DNA from: Chitinophagales bacterium
Lineage (GTDB): Bacteria > Bacteroidota > Bacteroidia > Chitinophagales > Saprospiraceae
Length of the DNA: 64,000 bases
Direction of reading: 5' to 3'
Assembly: GCA_017303475.1 (NCBI GenBank)
Contig: JAFLBO010000015.1
Location: forward strand, 62,001-126,000
Shown: positions 1-9,300 of the stretch, in pieces
How the letters are laid out: each line of letters starts with the position of its first letter
How positions within the stretch are numbered: the first letter of the stretch is position 1
Program-made: the position numbers and the translations under genes
The notes under the pieces: generated by a model
Told to the model about the DNA's origin: nothing
The model's input: only the letters and a program-made list of their open reading frames with translations
The model's database searches: none

Positions 1-968
1 ACACCTTCAACCAAGCATTTCAAATACTTCAAAAGAATACCGATAAACAAGGTAAATCCTTTATTGAAACCGGAATAGGGGAAGCTCTTTTTCATCTTGG
101 GCGCTTTGATGAGGCCGAGTCTTACCTGCTTTCAAGCCTGGAAAGAAGCATAAACCGGAAACAATTTCCGGCTGCGGCTATGGGCGCCCGGAGGATGAGT
201 GAAGTGCGAAAGCATCAACATCGTTTTGAAGAAGCACTGCAATATCAGGAACAATTAATGGCATTTAAAGACACCCTTTTCAACCAGGAAAAGCTTAAAA
301 TAGGCCAGGAACTTTCCATCAAATACCAAATCCATGAAAAAGAACTGAATATCGCAGCCCTAAAAAGGGAACACCGCCTTTCATTACAACGAAATGGTCT
401 GGCAGCCCTCACCATTTTTGTCGGCCTTTGTACCTTATTTTATATATACAGAAATCGAACCAAACAGGAAACTAAGAAACTGGCCGATGAAAATGCCCGG
501 GCAGAAGCCCAGGCTATAGACCTAGCGCAAGCCCTTGAATTCCAAAAAAGTCAACTGGATGCCCACCGGAATCAGTTGGACGAATATGCCAGGATGCTCA
601 TTGAGAAAAACCGGCAATTGGTGGAATTGTCACTTCATCAACCCAGTGACCAACTTTCTGCCAATAGCGTTGGCCATGATGAACTTTATTCACAGGTAAT
701 ACTAACCGACTCAGATTGGGAGCGATTTCAAGGATATTTTAACAAAGTTTACCCGGGCTTTATTTCTGCCTTGCGACAACGACTACCAGACATCACTCCT
801 GCTGAAATACGACTTGTCCTCCTGGATAAACTTGGACTAAGCCAAAAGGAGACCTCCGCCATCCTAGGAATTAGTGTGGATGCAGTCAAGAAAGGCCGTT
901 ACCGACTGAAGAAAAAGTATAACCTGGATGCCGACAATTTGTCTGGTTTGTTAGGAGATACCATTTAA
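1..968 (+). CDS. TPR / transmembrane / LuxR-like HTH regulator, 5' end missing
   Basis: The open frame runs in from the left edge (codons from base 3), so the N-terminus is outside the window; the ATG at 180 is internal. Visible in order: TPR-like helices (for example HLGRFDEAESYLLSSLE), one membrane helix (LAALTIFVGLCTLFYIY), a charged coiled coil, and a C-terminal helix-turn-helix with ITPAEIRLVLLDKLGLSQ and ILGISVDAVKKGRYRLKKK. This TPR-TM-coiled coil-HTH layout is known in Bacteroidota one-component regulators that carry the DNA-binding domain on the cytoplasmic side of a membrane helix. The target genes cannot be told from sequence. The gene converges on the patatin gene with no spacer: its stop codon ends at 968 and the other stop begins at 969. 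Confidence 0.8.
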   Translation, partial: TFNQAFQILQKNTDKQGKSFIETGIGEALFHLGRFDEAESYLLSSLERSINRKQFPAAAMGARRMSEVRKHQHRFEEALQYQEQLMAFKDTLFNQEKLKIGQELSIKYQIHEKELNIAALKREHRLSLQRNGLAALTIFVGLCTLFYIYRNRTKQETKKLADENARAEAQAIDLAQALEFQKSQLDAHRNQLDEYARMLIEKNRQLVELSLHQPSDQLSANSVGHDELYSQVILTDSDWERFQGYFNKVYPGFISALRQRLPDITPAEIRLVLLDKLGLSQKETSAILGISVDAVKKGRYRLKKKYNLDADNLSGLLGDTI

Positions 969-3053
969 TCACATCTGATACTTCACCTCTGGCGGCTCCA
1001 CCACCGGCGCTTCGGCAGCTGGCGGCATTTTAAAGCTCTCAAACACATCGCCCTCTGTAGCTGCAGGCTCTGCTCCTGCGGCAACGGCTTCCTGTTCAAA
1101 GAAATTAACACCGTTGTCAAACCAGTTCAACAGGTTCTCTACCGAAGGTTTTTTATCCACTGCTGCGTCAATATCCGGCACACCCAATACTTCAGCACCA
1201 ATATACCGGCCTAGCTGAAAATAAGCTTCCCATTGAATTTCATCAAAAAACTGATCACTCGTTGGTTCATGCGGGAAGTCCGGATGGTAAATCTTGTACT
1301 TGTAAGTGCCATATTTTAAAGTATCCCGCTTGTCAAGATCCGGCTTACCCTCAGGTGCGCGCACGGAAGACTTCACATAAACAAAAGTACCCACCGAACC
1401 CATCTTGTCGCGTTCTGCCTTACTGTAATTGATGATGCGCTTGCCATCTTCCTGACTCGGATCTGCCACCTCTTCCCAACATTTGTACACATCTGCAACC
1501 GCATAACGTTTCGCAGAATACACCTGGGATGGCCGCGGACGAATCAGATCCTCTGGTTGATCCTCCGGCCGGAAACGGATCTCCAAACCAAGTTCATTGC
1601 GCGCCCGGATAATCAGATTGTTCAGGTCGAAGAAGGAATAAATCTTGTCTTCACCGGCATCCACAGCAATAATCAATCTGCAACCTCTGCGCAGTAACTC
1701 ATAGGCGCCCAGGTTTTCAATATGTCCTCCATCCGAAATATTGATCATCTTTTTCTCCGACCCAATGCGTCCCATCAACTCATAGAAAAAATAAAGCGGC
1801 CACCAAACTACCGCCCGGGCCTTCACCAGAATGCTTGGATTAGAAATCCAAAAGCCCAACCTGGCATTGAACAATGTCATCATAACACTCAGCATCCGGT
1901 TGGAATAAATACCCATACCAGGGTTAACTGCGGCGGCAGAAATGGTTACAGCTGCAGGCAGGGTCATCCGCTGATAATCATAATACCTGTCTGTAGGCAC
2001 ATAACCTACCAGTTTGGACCCGCAATAAAACGGACTGAGCAGGAAGTAGTCGGAAGTTTTGGTGCCCTGGAAAGCGGCGTCTTTGCCCGGATTCATCAAA
2101 TTCAGGCAGGTATTGATCAATGGATACGGACTGATATAATCCTTTAGCTGATCGGATTTGGCATCAAATACCTTCCCGATGGGCATATTGTCGTAATTGC
2201 TGGAAAACTGCAAAAACAAATCTGCCAGTTGTTTGCGGTAAAAGCGGTGGAAGCTGAGCGCATTGGGGTTGGTAAAAAAGCCCAGAATGAATAGCAAAAC
2301 CACATTTATGGCAAAATCAATCTTAAGGTCGTTGGAAATCAGGCCGGTCCCTTTGTATCCGGCAATCATCATCCAGGCAAACAGGATTAAACCTATGCTA
2401 ACCAGTACGGATTCTGCCCGGTTAAAGATCTTGGACACCCCCAAATTGAAGTTCAGGATGATATTGGCGGCAAAGTGCACCGCAAACAGTGCCCCCGGAA
2501 TCACCATTGCCCACCAGCCCAAGTCGTGACCGGCAAAAATATCTAGTCCGGCAAACGGGTTCTGCCCCAAACAACCCGCCACAATCAGGTAAATGTAGTA
2601 GCCAATGCCAATCAGGATGGCCGGACTAACCAGGCTCATGGCCCAACTCACAAGAAATGCAATAATCAGCAACACCAAATTGCCTGTTTTGCCGAGCAAG
2701 CCTTTGCGGGGTACCATATATTCGCCGTGCTTGCGCATGGCATCAATATGATCAGCGTTGAATAGTTTGCCATAGTCAAGCGTTTCCTTGGCAGTTGTCT
2801 GCACATAGGAATGGGTATAACCGCCACCGGATACGGAACTCAGGTAATCTGCTTTTTGCAGAATGCCGTACTTATTCAACGTTCTTAAGAAGCCCAGGTT
2901 AATGGTTGCCGATCGAATACCACCGCCCGAAAGCGCAATACCAAACCAATTCGGCTGCGATTCAGTGCCATGTTCAAGTCCAAGTTTTTTACGCCTGATC
3001 AACAGATGTTCGCGTTCCTTGGCAATTACTTCGTTGAGTTCGGTTGGTTTCAT
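969..3053 (-). CDS. Patatin-like phospholipase with membrane-spanning insert
   Basis: The protein has 694 aa. Patatin signatures are split by a hydrophobic insert: the oxyanion loop GGGIRSA lies near residues 43-49 and the nucleophile elbow SVSGGG near 73-78. Several membrane helices follow (about residues 105-260), and the catalytic aspartate motif SDGGHIENLG sits near residue 440. Serine and aspartate of the patatin Ser-Asp dyad are therefore present. The likely activity is lipid acyl hydrolysis at the inner membrane; the substrate is unknown. The C-terminal tail is rich in Pro, Ala and Glu. The ATG at 3053 follows, in sense direction, a G-poor repeat array. The gene is divergent from nadK. 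Confidence 0.82.
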   Translation of the reverse strand: MKPTELNEVIAKEREHLLIRRKKLGLEHGTESQPNWFGIALSGGGIRSATINLGFLRTLNKYGILQKADYLSSVSGGGYTHSYVQTTAKETLDYGKLFNADHIDAMRKHGEYMVPRKGLLGKTGNLVLLIIAFLVSWAMSLVSPAILIGIGYYIYLIVAGCLGQNPFAGLDIFAGHDLGWWAMVIPGALFAVHFAANIILNFNLGVSKIFNRAESVLVSIGLILFAWMMIAGYKGTGLISNDLKIDFAINVVLLFILGFFTNPNALSFHRFYRKQLADLFLQFSSNYDNMPIGKVFDAKSDQLKDYISPYPLINTCLNLMNPGKDAAFQGTKTSDYFLLSPFYCGSKLVGYVPTDRYYDYQRMTLPAAVTISAAAVNPGMGIYSNRMLSVMMTLFNARLGFWISNPSILVKARAVVWWPLYFFYELMGRIGSEKKMINISDGGHIENLGAYELLRRGCRLIIAVDAGEDKIYSFFDLNNLIIRARNELGLEIRFRPEDQPEDLIRPRPSQVYSAKRYAVADVYKCWEEVADPSQEDGKRIINYSKAERDKMGSVGTFVYVKSSVRAPEGKPDLDKRDTLKYGTYKYKIYHPDFPHEPTSDQFFDEIQWEAYFQLGRYIGAEVLGVPDIDAAVDKKPSVENLLNWFDNGVNFFEQEAVAAGAEPAATEGDVFESFKMPPAAEAPVVEPPEVKYQM

Positions 3054-3059
3054 TGTTCT

Positions 3060-3142
3060 TACGGTTGACGGTGGACGGAATACGGTGGACGGCCTACGGT
3101 GGACGGTGGACGGAATACGGTGGACGGCCTACGGTTGACGGT
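3060..3142. repeat. Tandem word array ACGGTGGACGG, 5' side of the patatin gene
   Basis: Imperfect tandem copies of ACGGTTGACGG, ACGGTGGACGG and GAATACGGTGGACGG lie directly upstream of the minus-strand patatin gene. In that gene's sense the array reads CCGTCCACCGT, so it is G-poor and C-rich. The same word in opposite orientation lies before nadK (3231-3269) and recurs after rpsA (56702-56733). Confidence 0.85.
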
Positions 3143-3230
3143 TTTTGAGAGGGAAAAATACAAGGAATGTTTCAAATGGTTGTCTGTGTTTATCTTGCGG
3201 CAAAATTGGGAAATATTTTAGTCTTCCCAC

Positions 3231-3269
3231 CATCAACCGTAAGCCGTCAACCGTAAGCCGTCAACCGTC
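3231..3269. repeat. Inverted copy of the same array, abutting the nadK start codon
   Basis: CATCAACCGTAAGCCGTCAA-type units repeat three times and run up to base 3269, so the ATG of nadK at 3270 follows the last repeat base. The array is the reverse complement of the words at 3060-3142, so the two can pair across the divergent intergenic region. Confidence 0.85.
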
Positions 3270-4151
3270 ATGCGCATCCTGGTATTTGGCAAACAATGCA
3301 AAGAAAAAGACATCCCTCAGGTGCAGGAGGTGTTTGACGCATTGTTTGAAGAAGGCTTGGAAGTAAGCATTTACCAGCCTTATCTGGAAGATTTCGGAAA
3401 TCAAATCCGATTGAACGGCGATTTCAAAACGCTGACCGGATACGAAGAAATTTTGCCGCAAAGCATTGATTTTGTGGTCGTATTAGGTGGCGACGGCACC
3501 ATGCTGGCTGCCACAACCCTAGTGCGCGATACCGGAGTGCCCATGTTGGGCATCAATTTGGGCCGACTGGGTTTTCTGGCCAGTATCGACAAGCACCATA
3601 TACGGCAGAGTATTGGCATGTTGGCCAAAGGTCAATACCGGATTGAGGAACGAGCTATGCTGTATTTGGAAAGTTCTCCCCATGTTTTTGGAGAAATACC
3701 CTTTGCTCTCAACGATTGCACCCTATTAAAAAGGGATACATCTTCCATGATTACCATTCATACCTTTTTGAATGGCGATTTTTTAACCTCATATTGGGCA
3801 GATGGCATCATCATTGCTACACCAACCGGAAGCACCGGTTATTCTCTGAGTTGTGGCGGACCAATCATCTTCCCCAACTCTGGCAATTTTGTCATAACCC
3901 CGGTTGCCCCCCACAACCTGAATGTAAGACCACTGGTATTATCTGACCAATCCGTCATATCCTTTGAAATTGAAGGCAGGGCAGACAATTTTATATGCTC
4001 GCTGGACTCCAGATTTGAACTGGTAGGCACACATCATCAACTGGCTGTACGCAAAAATGATTTCTGTATTCGGCTGGTCCAACTGCAAGACACCACCTTC
4101 CTCAACACCATCCGAGCCAAATTGGGCTGGGGGGAAGACATTAGGAATTAA
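3270..4151 (+). CDS. nadK: NAD kinase
   Basis: The protein has 293 aa, usual for the family. It phosphorylates NAD to NADP in the cytoplasm and so supplies NADPH pathways. The GGDGT motif occurs near residues 72-76 in VVLGGDGTMLAA, followed by GINLGRLGFL and the conserved ATPTGSTGYSLSCGGPI segment that forms the nucleotide site. The ATG at 3270 is the only sensible start and sits directly behind a repeat array with no Shine-Dalgarno. The stop codon is followed at once by another, GT-rich array. Confidence 0.96.
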   Translation: MRILVFGKQCKEKDIPQVQEVFDALFEEGLEVSIYQPYLEDFGNQIRLNGDFKTLTGYEEILPQSIDFVVVLGGDGTMLAATTLVRDTGVPMLGINLGRLGFLASIDKHHIRQSIGMLAKGQYRIEERAMLYLESSPHVFGEIPFALNDCTLLKRDTSSMITIHTFLNGDFLTSYWADGIIIATPTGSTGYSLSCGGPIIFPNSGNFVITPVAPHNLNVRPLVLSDQSVISFEIEGRADNFICSLDSRFELVGTHHQLAVRKNDFCIRLVQLQDTTFLNTIRAKLGWGEDIRN

Positions 4152-4152
4152 A

Positions 4153-4239
4153 GTGTTTGAGTGTTTGAGTTGGCGAGTGTTTGAGTTGGCGAGTGTTTGA
4201 GTTGGCGAGTGTTTGAGTTGGCGAGTGTTTGAGTTGGCG
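4153..4239. repeat. Tandem array GTGTTTGAGTTGGCGA after nadK stop
   Basis: About five copies of a 16-base unit GTGTTTGAGTTGGCGA begin one base after the nadK stop codon. In nadK sense the array is G/T-rich and nearly free of C. A complementary array follows at 4305-4402. Confidence 0.9.
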
Positions 4240-4304
4240 TTCGGTTGGGCAAACCATATGCCTTATCAAAGAGCTCTCAAGCATCATACGCCAAATACTC
4301 ATTC

Positions 4305-4402
4305 ACCAACTCAAACACTCGAAAACTCAAACACTCGAAAACTCAAACACTCGAAAACTCAAACACTCGAAAACTCGCCAACTCAAACACTCGAAAACTC
4401 AA
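4305..4402. repeat. Tandem array AAACACTCGAAAACTC before the EAD-protease gene
   Basis: About six copies of ACTCGAAAACTCAAAC, with one variant containing CGCCAACTC that is the exact complement of the upstream array word. The array stops three bases before the ATG at 4406. Translating it gives a KHSKTQTLENSNTRK-type peptide that I regard as spurious. Confidence 0.9.
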
Positions 4403-4405
4403 CCT

Positions 4406-5392
4406 ATGCAAACCGCCCAAACCCTGGTTTTAGAAACTGTCAACGGACTGATTGAAGAAAACGAAATTGAGAAAGCGCTGGATATGCTCAAAGATCTGGA
4501 CAAACAGACAGGAGCAGATATCTGGCAGGACCTCACTTTGCAATACGGCAACTATCGCTCCGCCAAAAAGGCTCAGTTGGAGGGTAGAATTGATTATAAC
4601 GAATTCCGACGCTACGAAGCTCAGGCAAAATATGCCCTGACGGAACTGATGAAGTCCATTCCGCGAAGGGTAGCCCTGAATGCGCGTATACACAGCGTTG
4701 GCGCTTTTGAATTTGAAATTCCCGACGCCCCGCGACTGGAAAAACTCATTGGAAAAAAGAGCAATCTGCTCACTATTGACTGGCTGGAAAAAGCCCGCAA
4801 GGCTGCAAATGCAGTTTGCCGGGTTGTTTGTACAGACGGCAATGTAGGCACAGGATTTCTGGTACAGGGCGGTTACCTTATTACCAACAACCATGTTATC
4901 CTAAGTGCCCAATCCGCTCAAACAGCCCGCATAGAATTCAATTTCGAAGTGGGCAAATCAGCTATTTCCTACGAACTGGATGCGTCTGATTTCAAAAGTA
5001 GTCCTCCCACAGAGCTCGATTTTGCCAGGGTAAAAGTCAAAGACCGCGCCGATGCGCCTCTCAGTCAGTGGGGCTATCTGGAGGTCGAAACAGAAAGCCT
5101 GCCATTAACAGGAGAAGATGTTACCATCATCCAGCACCCGCGTGGCGAAGTCAAGCAGTTCAAATCAGATGAGATTATTGGCCAGATGAAACAATACCTG
5201 TTTTATACCACAGAAACAGATGGAGGCAGCTCCGGCTCACCGGTTTTAAACAAAGATTGCAAGGTAATTGCCCTCCACCATGCCGGCAAAACCCTCGCGG
5301 AAGGCGGACTGGTGATAAACGAAAAAGGTGAAAAAGCCGGCGCCAACCGCGGCATTCTTTTCCGCAACATCCTCCCCTCCTTCTCCAACTAA
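4406..5392 (+). CDS. Effector-associated domain (EAD11-like) fused to trypsin-like serine protease
   Basis: The protein has 328 aa from the ATG at 4406; an upstream in-frame start would translate the repeat array. Residues 1-90 are a helical domain (TVNGLIEENEIEKALDMLKD, later IDYNEFRRYEAQAKYALTEL) resembling effector-associated domains known from bacterial conflict systems. The remainder is a V8/trypsin-2-type protease: His163 in ITNNHVILSA, Asp205 in ELDFARVKV and Ser276 in GGSSGSPVLN form a complete triad. There is no signal peptide, so it is probably cytoplasmic. The next gene has a related N-terminal domain with a TIR-like C-terminus, suggesting a partnership through like-with-like EAD contact. 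The EAD assignment comes from pattern recognition; the protease call is firm. Confidence 0.85.
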   Translation: MQTAQTLVLETVNGLIEENEIEKALDMLKDLDKQTGADIWQDLTLQYGNYRSAKKAQLEGRIDYNEFRRYEAQAKYALTELMKSIPRRVALNARIHSVGAFEFEIPDAPRLEKLIGKKSNLLTIDWLEKARKAANAVCRVVCTDGNVGTGFLVQGGYLITNNHVILSAQSAQTARIEFNFEVGKSAISYELDASDFKSSPPTELDFARVKVKDRADAPLSQWGYLEVETESLPLTGEDVTIIQHPRGEVKQFKSDEIIGQMKQYLFYTTETDGGSSGSPVLNKDCKVIALHHAGKTLAEGGLVINEKGEKAGANRGILFRNILPSFSN

Positions 5393-5404
5393 CCCCACCC
5401 CTAC

Positions 5405-5449
5405 CCCATCAAACCCATCAAACCTTTCAAACCCATCAAACCCGTGGTC
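5405..5449. repeat. CATCAAACC tandem words and small hairpin before the TIR gene
   Basis: The 96-base gap holds CCCATCAAACCCATCAAACC-type words, C-rich and G-free in sense direction, followed by a small hairpin GGCGG-N6-CCGCC at 5451-5466. It fits the 5' type of array seen at other gene starts in the window. Confidence 0.7.
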
Positions 5450-5488
5450 GGCGGCTAAACCCGCCGTTACATCCAACCCACCTCCAAC

Positions 5489-6205
5489 ATGAAGCCACTG
5501 GCTGAAATAAAAAAAGACTTCGAAGAACTTTTGGTACTTGAACCAGTCAAAGCGCTGAAATATTTGCAGGATTTGCTTCCCGACGGGTCGGAAAAGCGCA
5601 ACCAAACCATTCTGCTGGAAGGTCGGCTGAGCCAAACCAACCGGGATTACAACAATGGTTTGATCAAATTCGAAGACCAGAAGCTCGTAACAGCACAGGT
5701 AACCAAAGCACTGCTGGATCTAAGCACTGCACTGGCAGAACCCGACTTCCAGCCGCGTGGCACTGCAGGGGCGCCGGTCGCACCTGCATTAGTGCCAAAG
5801 TTTATGATCATTTACGATCAACTGGACGAACCACATGCCAAGCTGCTCAACCGACATCTGAATGTACTCAAGATCATGAAAAAGATCCGGGTATATAATG
5901 TGTATGAGTCAGAAGGGCAGGAACTCCTGTCCAGAGCCAGGCAGGAAATGACTGATTCAGACTACCTGGTTGTGCTAATAACCGTCAATTTATTCAATTC
6001 GGAATGGTTTGAGCTGGTATACAACGCCCTTGGCGAAAACCGGCGAATGATACCATTACGTATTGAAAAAGCCGATTTTGAAGGCACCGGACTGGAAAAA
6101 TTCAAATCGCTGCCCAGCATGGGAAAAGCCGTTTCCGACTTCCCCAATCAGGATTCGGCCTATGCCGATATTGTGGGTGAATTGAAGAAGTTGTTGCCAA
6201 AATGA
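5489..6205 (+). CDS. Effector-associated domain fused to TIR-like domain
   Basis: The protein has 238 aa. Residues 1-90 (FEELLVLEPVKALKYLQDLL, then LIKFEDQKLVTAQVTKALLD) align by eye with the N-terminal domain of the preceding protease: both keep KAL..L.DL, a central GxL/GxI stretch and a final ALxxL helix. Residues 105-238 resemble the TIR-like domains often paired with EADs: FMIIYDQLDEPHAKLLNRHL, a D-SDYLVVLITVNLF strand, SEWFELVYNAL and IPLRIEKADFEG then LPSMGKAVSDF. Glu175 in SEWFEL stands where TIR NADases carry their catalytic Glu, so NAD cleavage is possible but unproved. No signal peptide is present. Probably one module with the protease gene. Confidence 0.78.
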   Translation: MKPLAEIKKDFEELLVLEPVKALKYLQDLLPDGSEKRNQTILLEGRLSQTNRDYNNGLIKFEDQKLVTAQVTKALLDLSTALAEPDFQPRGTAGAPVAPALVPKFMIIYDQLDEPHAKLLNRHLNVLKIMKKIRVYNVYESEGQELLSRARQEMTDSDYLVVLITVNLFNSEWFELVYNALGENRRMIPLRIEKADFEGTGLEKFKSLPSMGKAVSDFPNQDSAYADIVGELKKLLPK

Positions 6206-6224
6206 CGATTTTTCATTCTTTCCC

Positions 6225-6253
6225 TTTGATTTCCCCCTTATTCCATACATTTG
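6225..6253 (+). promoter_or_regulatory. Putative secDF promoter (TTTG-N17-TACATTTG)
   Basis: TTTG at 6225-6228 and TACATTTG at 6246-6253 match the Bacteroidota -33/-7 elements. A leader of about 70 bases follows before the ATG at 6327. Confidence 0.55.
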
Positions 6254-6326
6254 CGAACTTTTTTTGAAAGGAAACCCGAATTCAAAATACCCGCTCACTC
6301 AATAACTCACTTATTATCAACGAGGT

Positions 6327-9300
6327 ATGCAAAGCAAAGGCGTTGTACGTTTCTTCCTGATTGCACTCACAATCGTGTGCTTGTACCAGTATCTGCTCGT
6401 CATTCCGACCAACAACATCGAATCTGATGCACGAGCTCATGCAGATAATTGTGCCGGCAGCAACCCCAAGCTTGGCTGGCAGGGCTGCTATGCACAGTAC
6501 CTGGACTCTTTGTCCACGGAAACTGTATTTGAAATTCCACTGATTAAAAAATTCACTTATGCCGACCTGAAAAAGAGCCAATTGGCTATGGGTCTCGACC
6601 TGAAAGGCGGTATGAGCGTATTGTTGCAGGTGGATCTGCGTGACTTTTTGGTTAGCCTTTCCGGCAACAGCACCGATCCAAACTTCATCAAAGCGCTTGA
6701 TCGCGCCAAGGAGCTGCAAAAATCTCAGCAGGGCGATTACATCACGCTCTTTGCACAGGCTTGGAAAGAACTGGGCGAAGGACGCAGCCTGGCATCCATA
6801 TTCGCACGCAACGAGGCCAGCACCATCAAATTTGATGCGCCTGATGCCGATGCAATTAATACCATCCGTACCCTGGCTAACGGCACTGTAGATGAAACCT
6901 ACAAGCGCCTGAAACAGCGTATCGACAAACTGGGTGTTGTTCAGCCAAATGTAAGCCTTGACGCTGCGCGCGACCTGATCCAGGTTGAACTCCCGGGTAT
7001 TGACAACCCTGCCCGCGCCCGCGAAATGCTCACAGGCCAGGCTAAACTCGAATTCTGGGAAACCTACCGCATTCAGGACGAAGGCGTTATCCAGGGCTTC
7101 ACAGAAGCTGATAAGCTGCTGAAAGCTGATGCTGCTGCCGCAAGCGGTCAGATCATCGAAAAAGATACCACCTACGAATTCCCGAAAGGCGCCGATGGCA
7201 AACCTGACTCTACCAAAGAGAAAGTTCCGGTAATCACCGATCGTTTGAATATCGACTCTGTAGCTGGTCCGCTGATTTCTAAAATGAGCCTCAATGGCCA
7301 GGGTGGCTCAGTGCTGGCCTGGGTAGACAAGAATAAAATGGCTACCGTGATGGAGTATCTTACCCGTCCGGCAGTTGCTGCCAAATTCCCTGCAGATATG
7401 GCTTTCCGTTGGGGCCGCAAACCTGTAGACGACGCTCAAGGAACCACTGAAGGTCTCAATGGCAAATTTGAACTGTACGCTGTTAAAAAACGTCCGGGCT
7501 CTGACAAAGCTCCGCTTGATGGATCGGTTGTAACGGTTGCCCGTGCCGACCCTGATCCAACCACCGGCGAAATCCAGGTTAGCCTTCAAATGAACAATGA
7601 CGGGGCTAAAATCTGGGCCGACATGACTACCAAAGCTGCCAATGCAGGCAACCGCGAGGTAGCTATCCTGCTCGACGATGAAGTAGTAAGCGCCCCACGC
7701 GTAATCAACCCGATTACCGGCGGTAGCACCTCTATCACTGGTGGCTTTACCCTCGAAGAAGCGCAAGACCTTGCACAAATTCTGCAAGTTGGTAAACTGC
7801 CTGCAGGTACTACCATTGTACAGGAAAGCCAGGTTGGTCCTTCTCTCGGCGCCGACAACATCAATAAGTCGCTGGTTACCATGGCCCTGAGCGTACTGTT
7901 CCTGTGCCTCTTCATGGTTGCATATTATAACAAAGGTGGCTGGATTAGCGTAGTTGCGCTTTTGGCCAACATCTTCTTCATCCTGGGCACCCTGGCATCC
8001 ATGGGTACGGTATTGACCCTCCCTGGTATCGCAGGTATCGTACTGACACTTGCAGCAGCCGTAGATGCCAACGTAATCATTTACGAACGAATAAGGGAAG
8101 AATTGCGCAACGGTCTAACCATGGCCAAAGCGGTATCTACCGGTTTCACACGAGCCCTCACAGCTATCATCGACGCAAACGCAACGATGATCCTGACCGC
8201 TCTGGTACTCATGTACTTCGGTTTGGGCCCAATCAAAGGTTTCGGTACCGTTCTGCTGATTGGTATCATTTGTTCCATGTTCACTGCAGTATTGGTGGGC
8301 CGTTACATCACCGAATGGTGGTTGGAAAAAGGCAGAGACATCAACTACAGCCGCCCATGGTCTGAAAACTGGTTGGTTGGTTTCCACTACGATTGGATCG
8401 GCAAACGTAAAACGGCATATGCTATCTCTCTGGCCATCATCGCCATCGGTGTAGCTTCCTTCTTCATGCGCGGATTCGAGCTCGGCGTTGACTTCAAAGG
8501 TGGTTACTCCTTCAACGTGGCATTTGATAAGCCAGTTGATATTGAACAACTGCGTGGCCCGCTGACCACTGCTTTTGGTGGCAATCCTGTTATCAAGGCG
8601 GTAAACACAGCCAATACCTACAACATCACCACCTCTTACCTCATTGAAGAGCAAGGTCAGGATGTTGTGGATCGCGTAGCTACAAAACTCCATGAAGGTA
8701 TTACTGCTGCTGGTTACAGCTCCGACCTGGAGTCCTTCAAAAAGACCAACAGCTCCGGCACTCACATCGTTTCCTCCAGCCAGGTTAGCGCTACTGTAGC
8801 CGATGACATCCGGAACTCTTCATTCAAAGCAGGTTTCTGGGCTCTTGGCCTGATCTTCCTGTTCTTGTTGATTCGTTTCCGCCGCTGGCAGTTCTCTCTC
8901 GGCGCTGTATTGTCGCTGGCGCACGATGCCCTTATCATGCTCACGTTCTTCTCCCTGCTGCACGGTATTGTTCCGTTCTCTCTGGAGATTGACCAGGCTA
9001 TCATCGCTTGTATCCTTACTGTAATTGGTTTCTCCGTGAACGATACTGTAATTGTATACGACCGAATCCGTGAGTTCATGCACACATATGCCGGTCGGAA
9101 AAAAGAAGACGTGTTCAACCTGGCTATCAATACAACCTTGAGCCGTACCCTTATTACCTCAGGTACTATCTTTGTCGTTGTATTGTTGCTTTTCGTCTTC
9201 GGCGGTAGCGCCATCCGTGGCTTCGCATTTGGTATGCTGGTAGGTATTCTTTTCGGTACATACTCTTCCATCTTCGTGGCATCTGCACTTGTGGTAGACT

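Noticed and set aside
4153..4402. Tandem array as a CRISPR
   Set aside because: Units follow each other without unique spacers, the two arrays are reverse complements, and no cas genes are near. The same holds for 28035-28199 and 63127-63280.
4229..4405. N-terminal extension of the EAD-protease (KHSKTQTLENSNTRK repeats)
   Set aside because: It is translation of the intergenic word array; the ATG at 4406 begins the conserved domain, and an array of the same kind before other starts is clearly non-coding.
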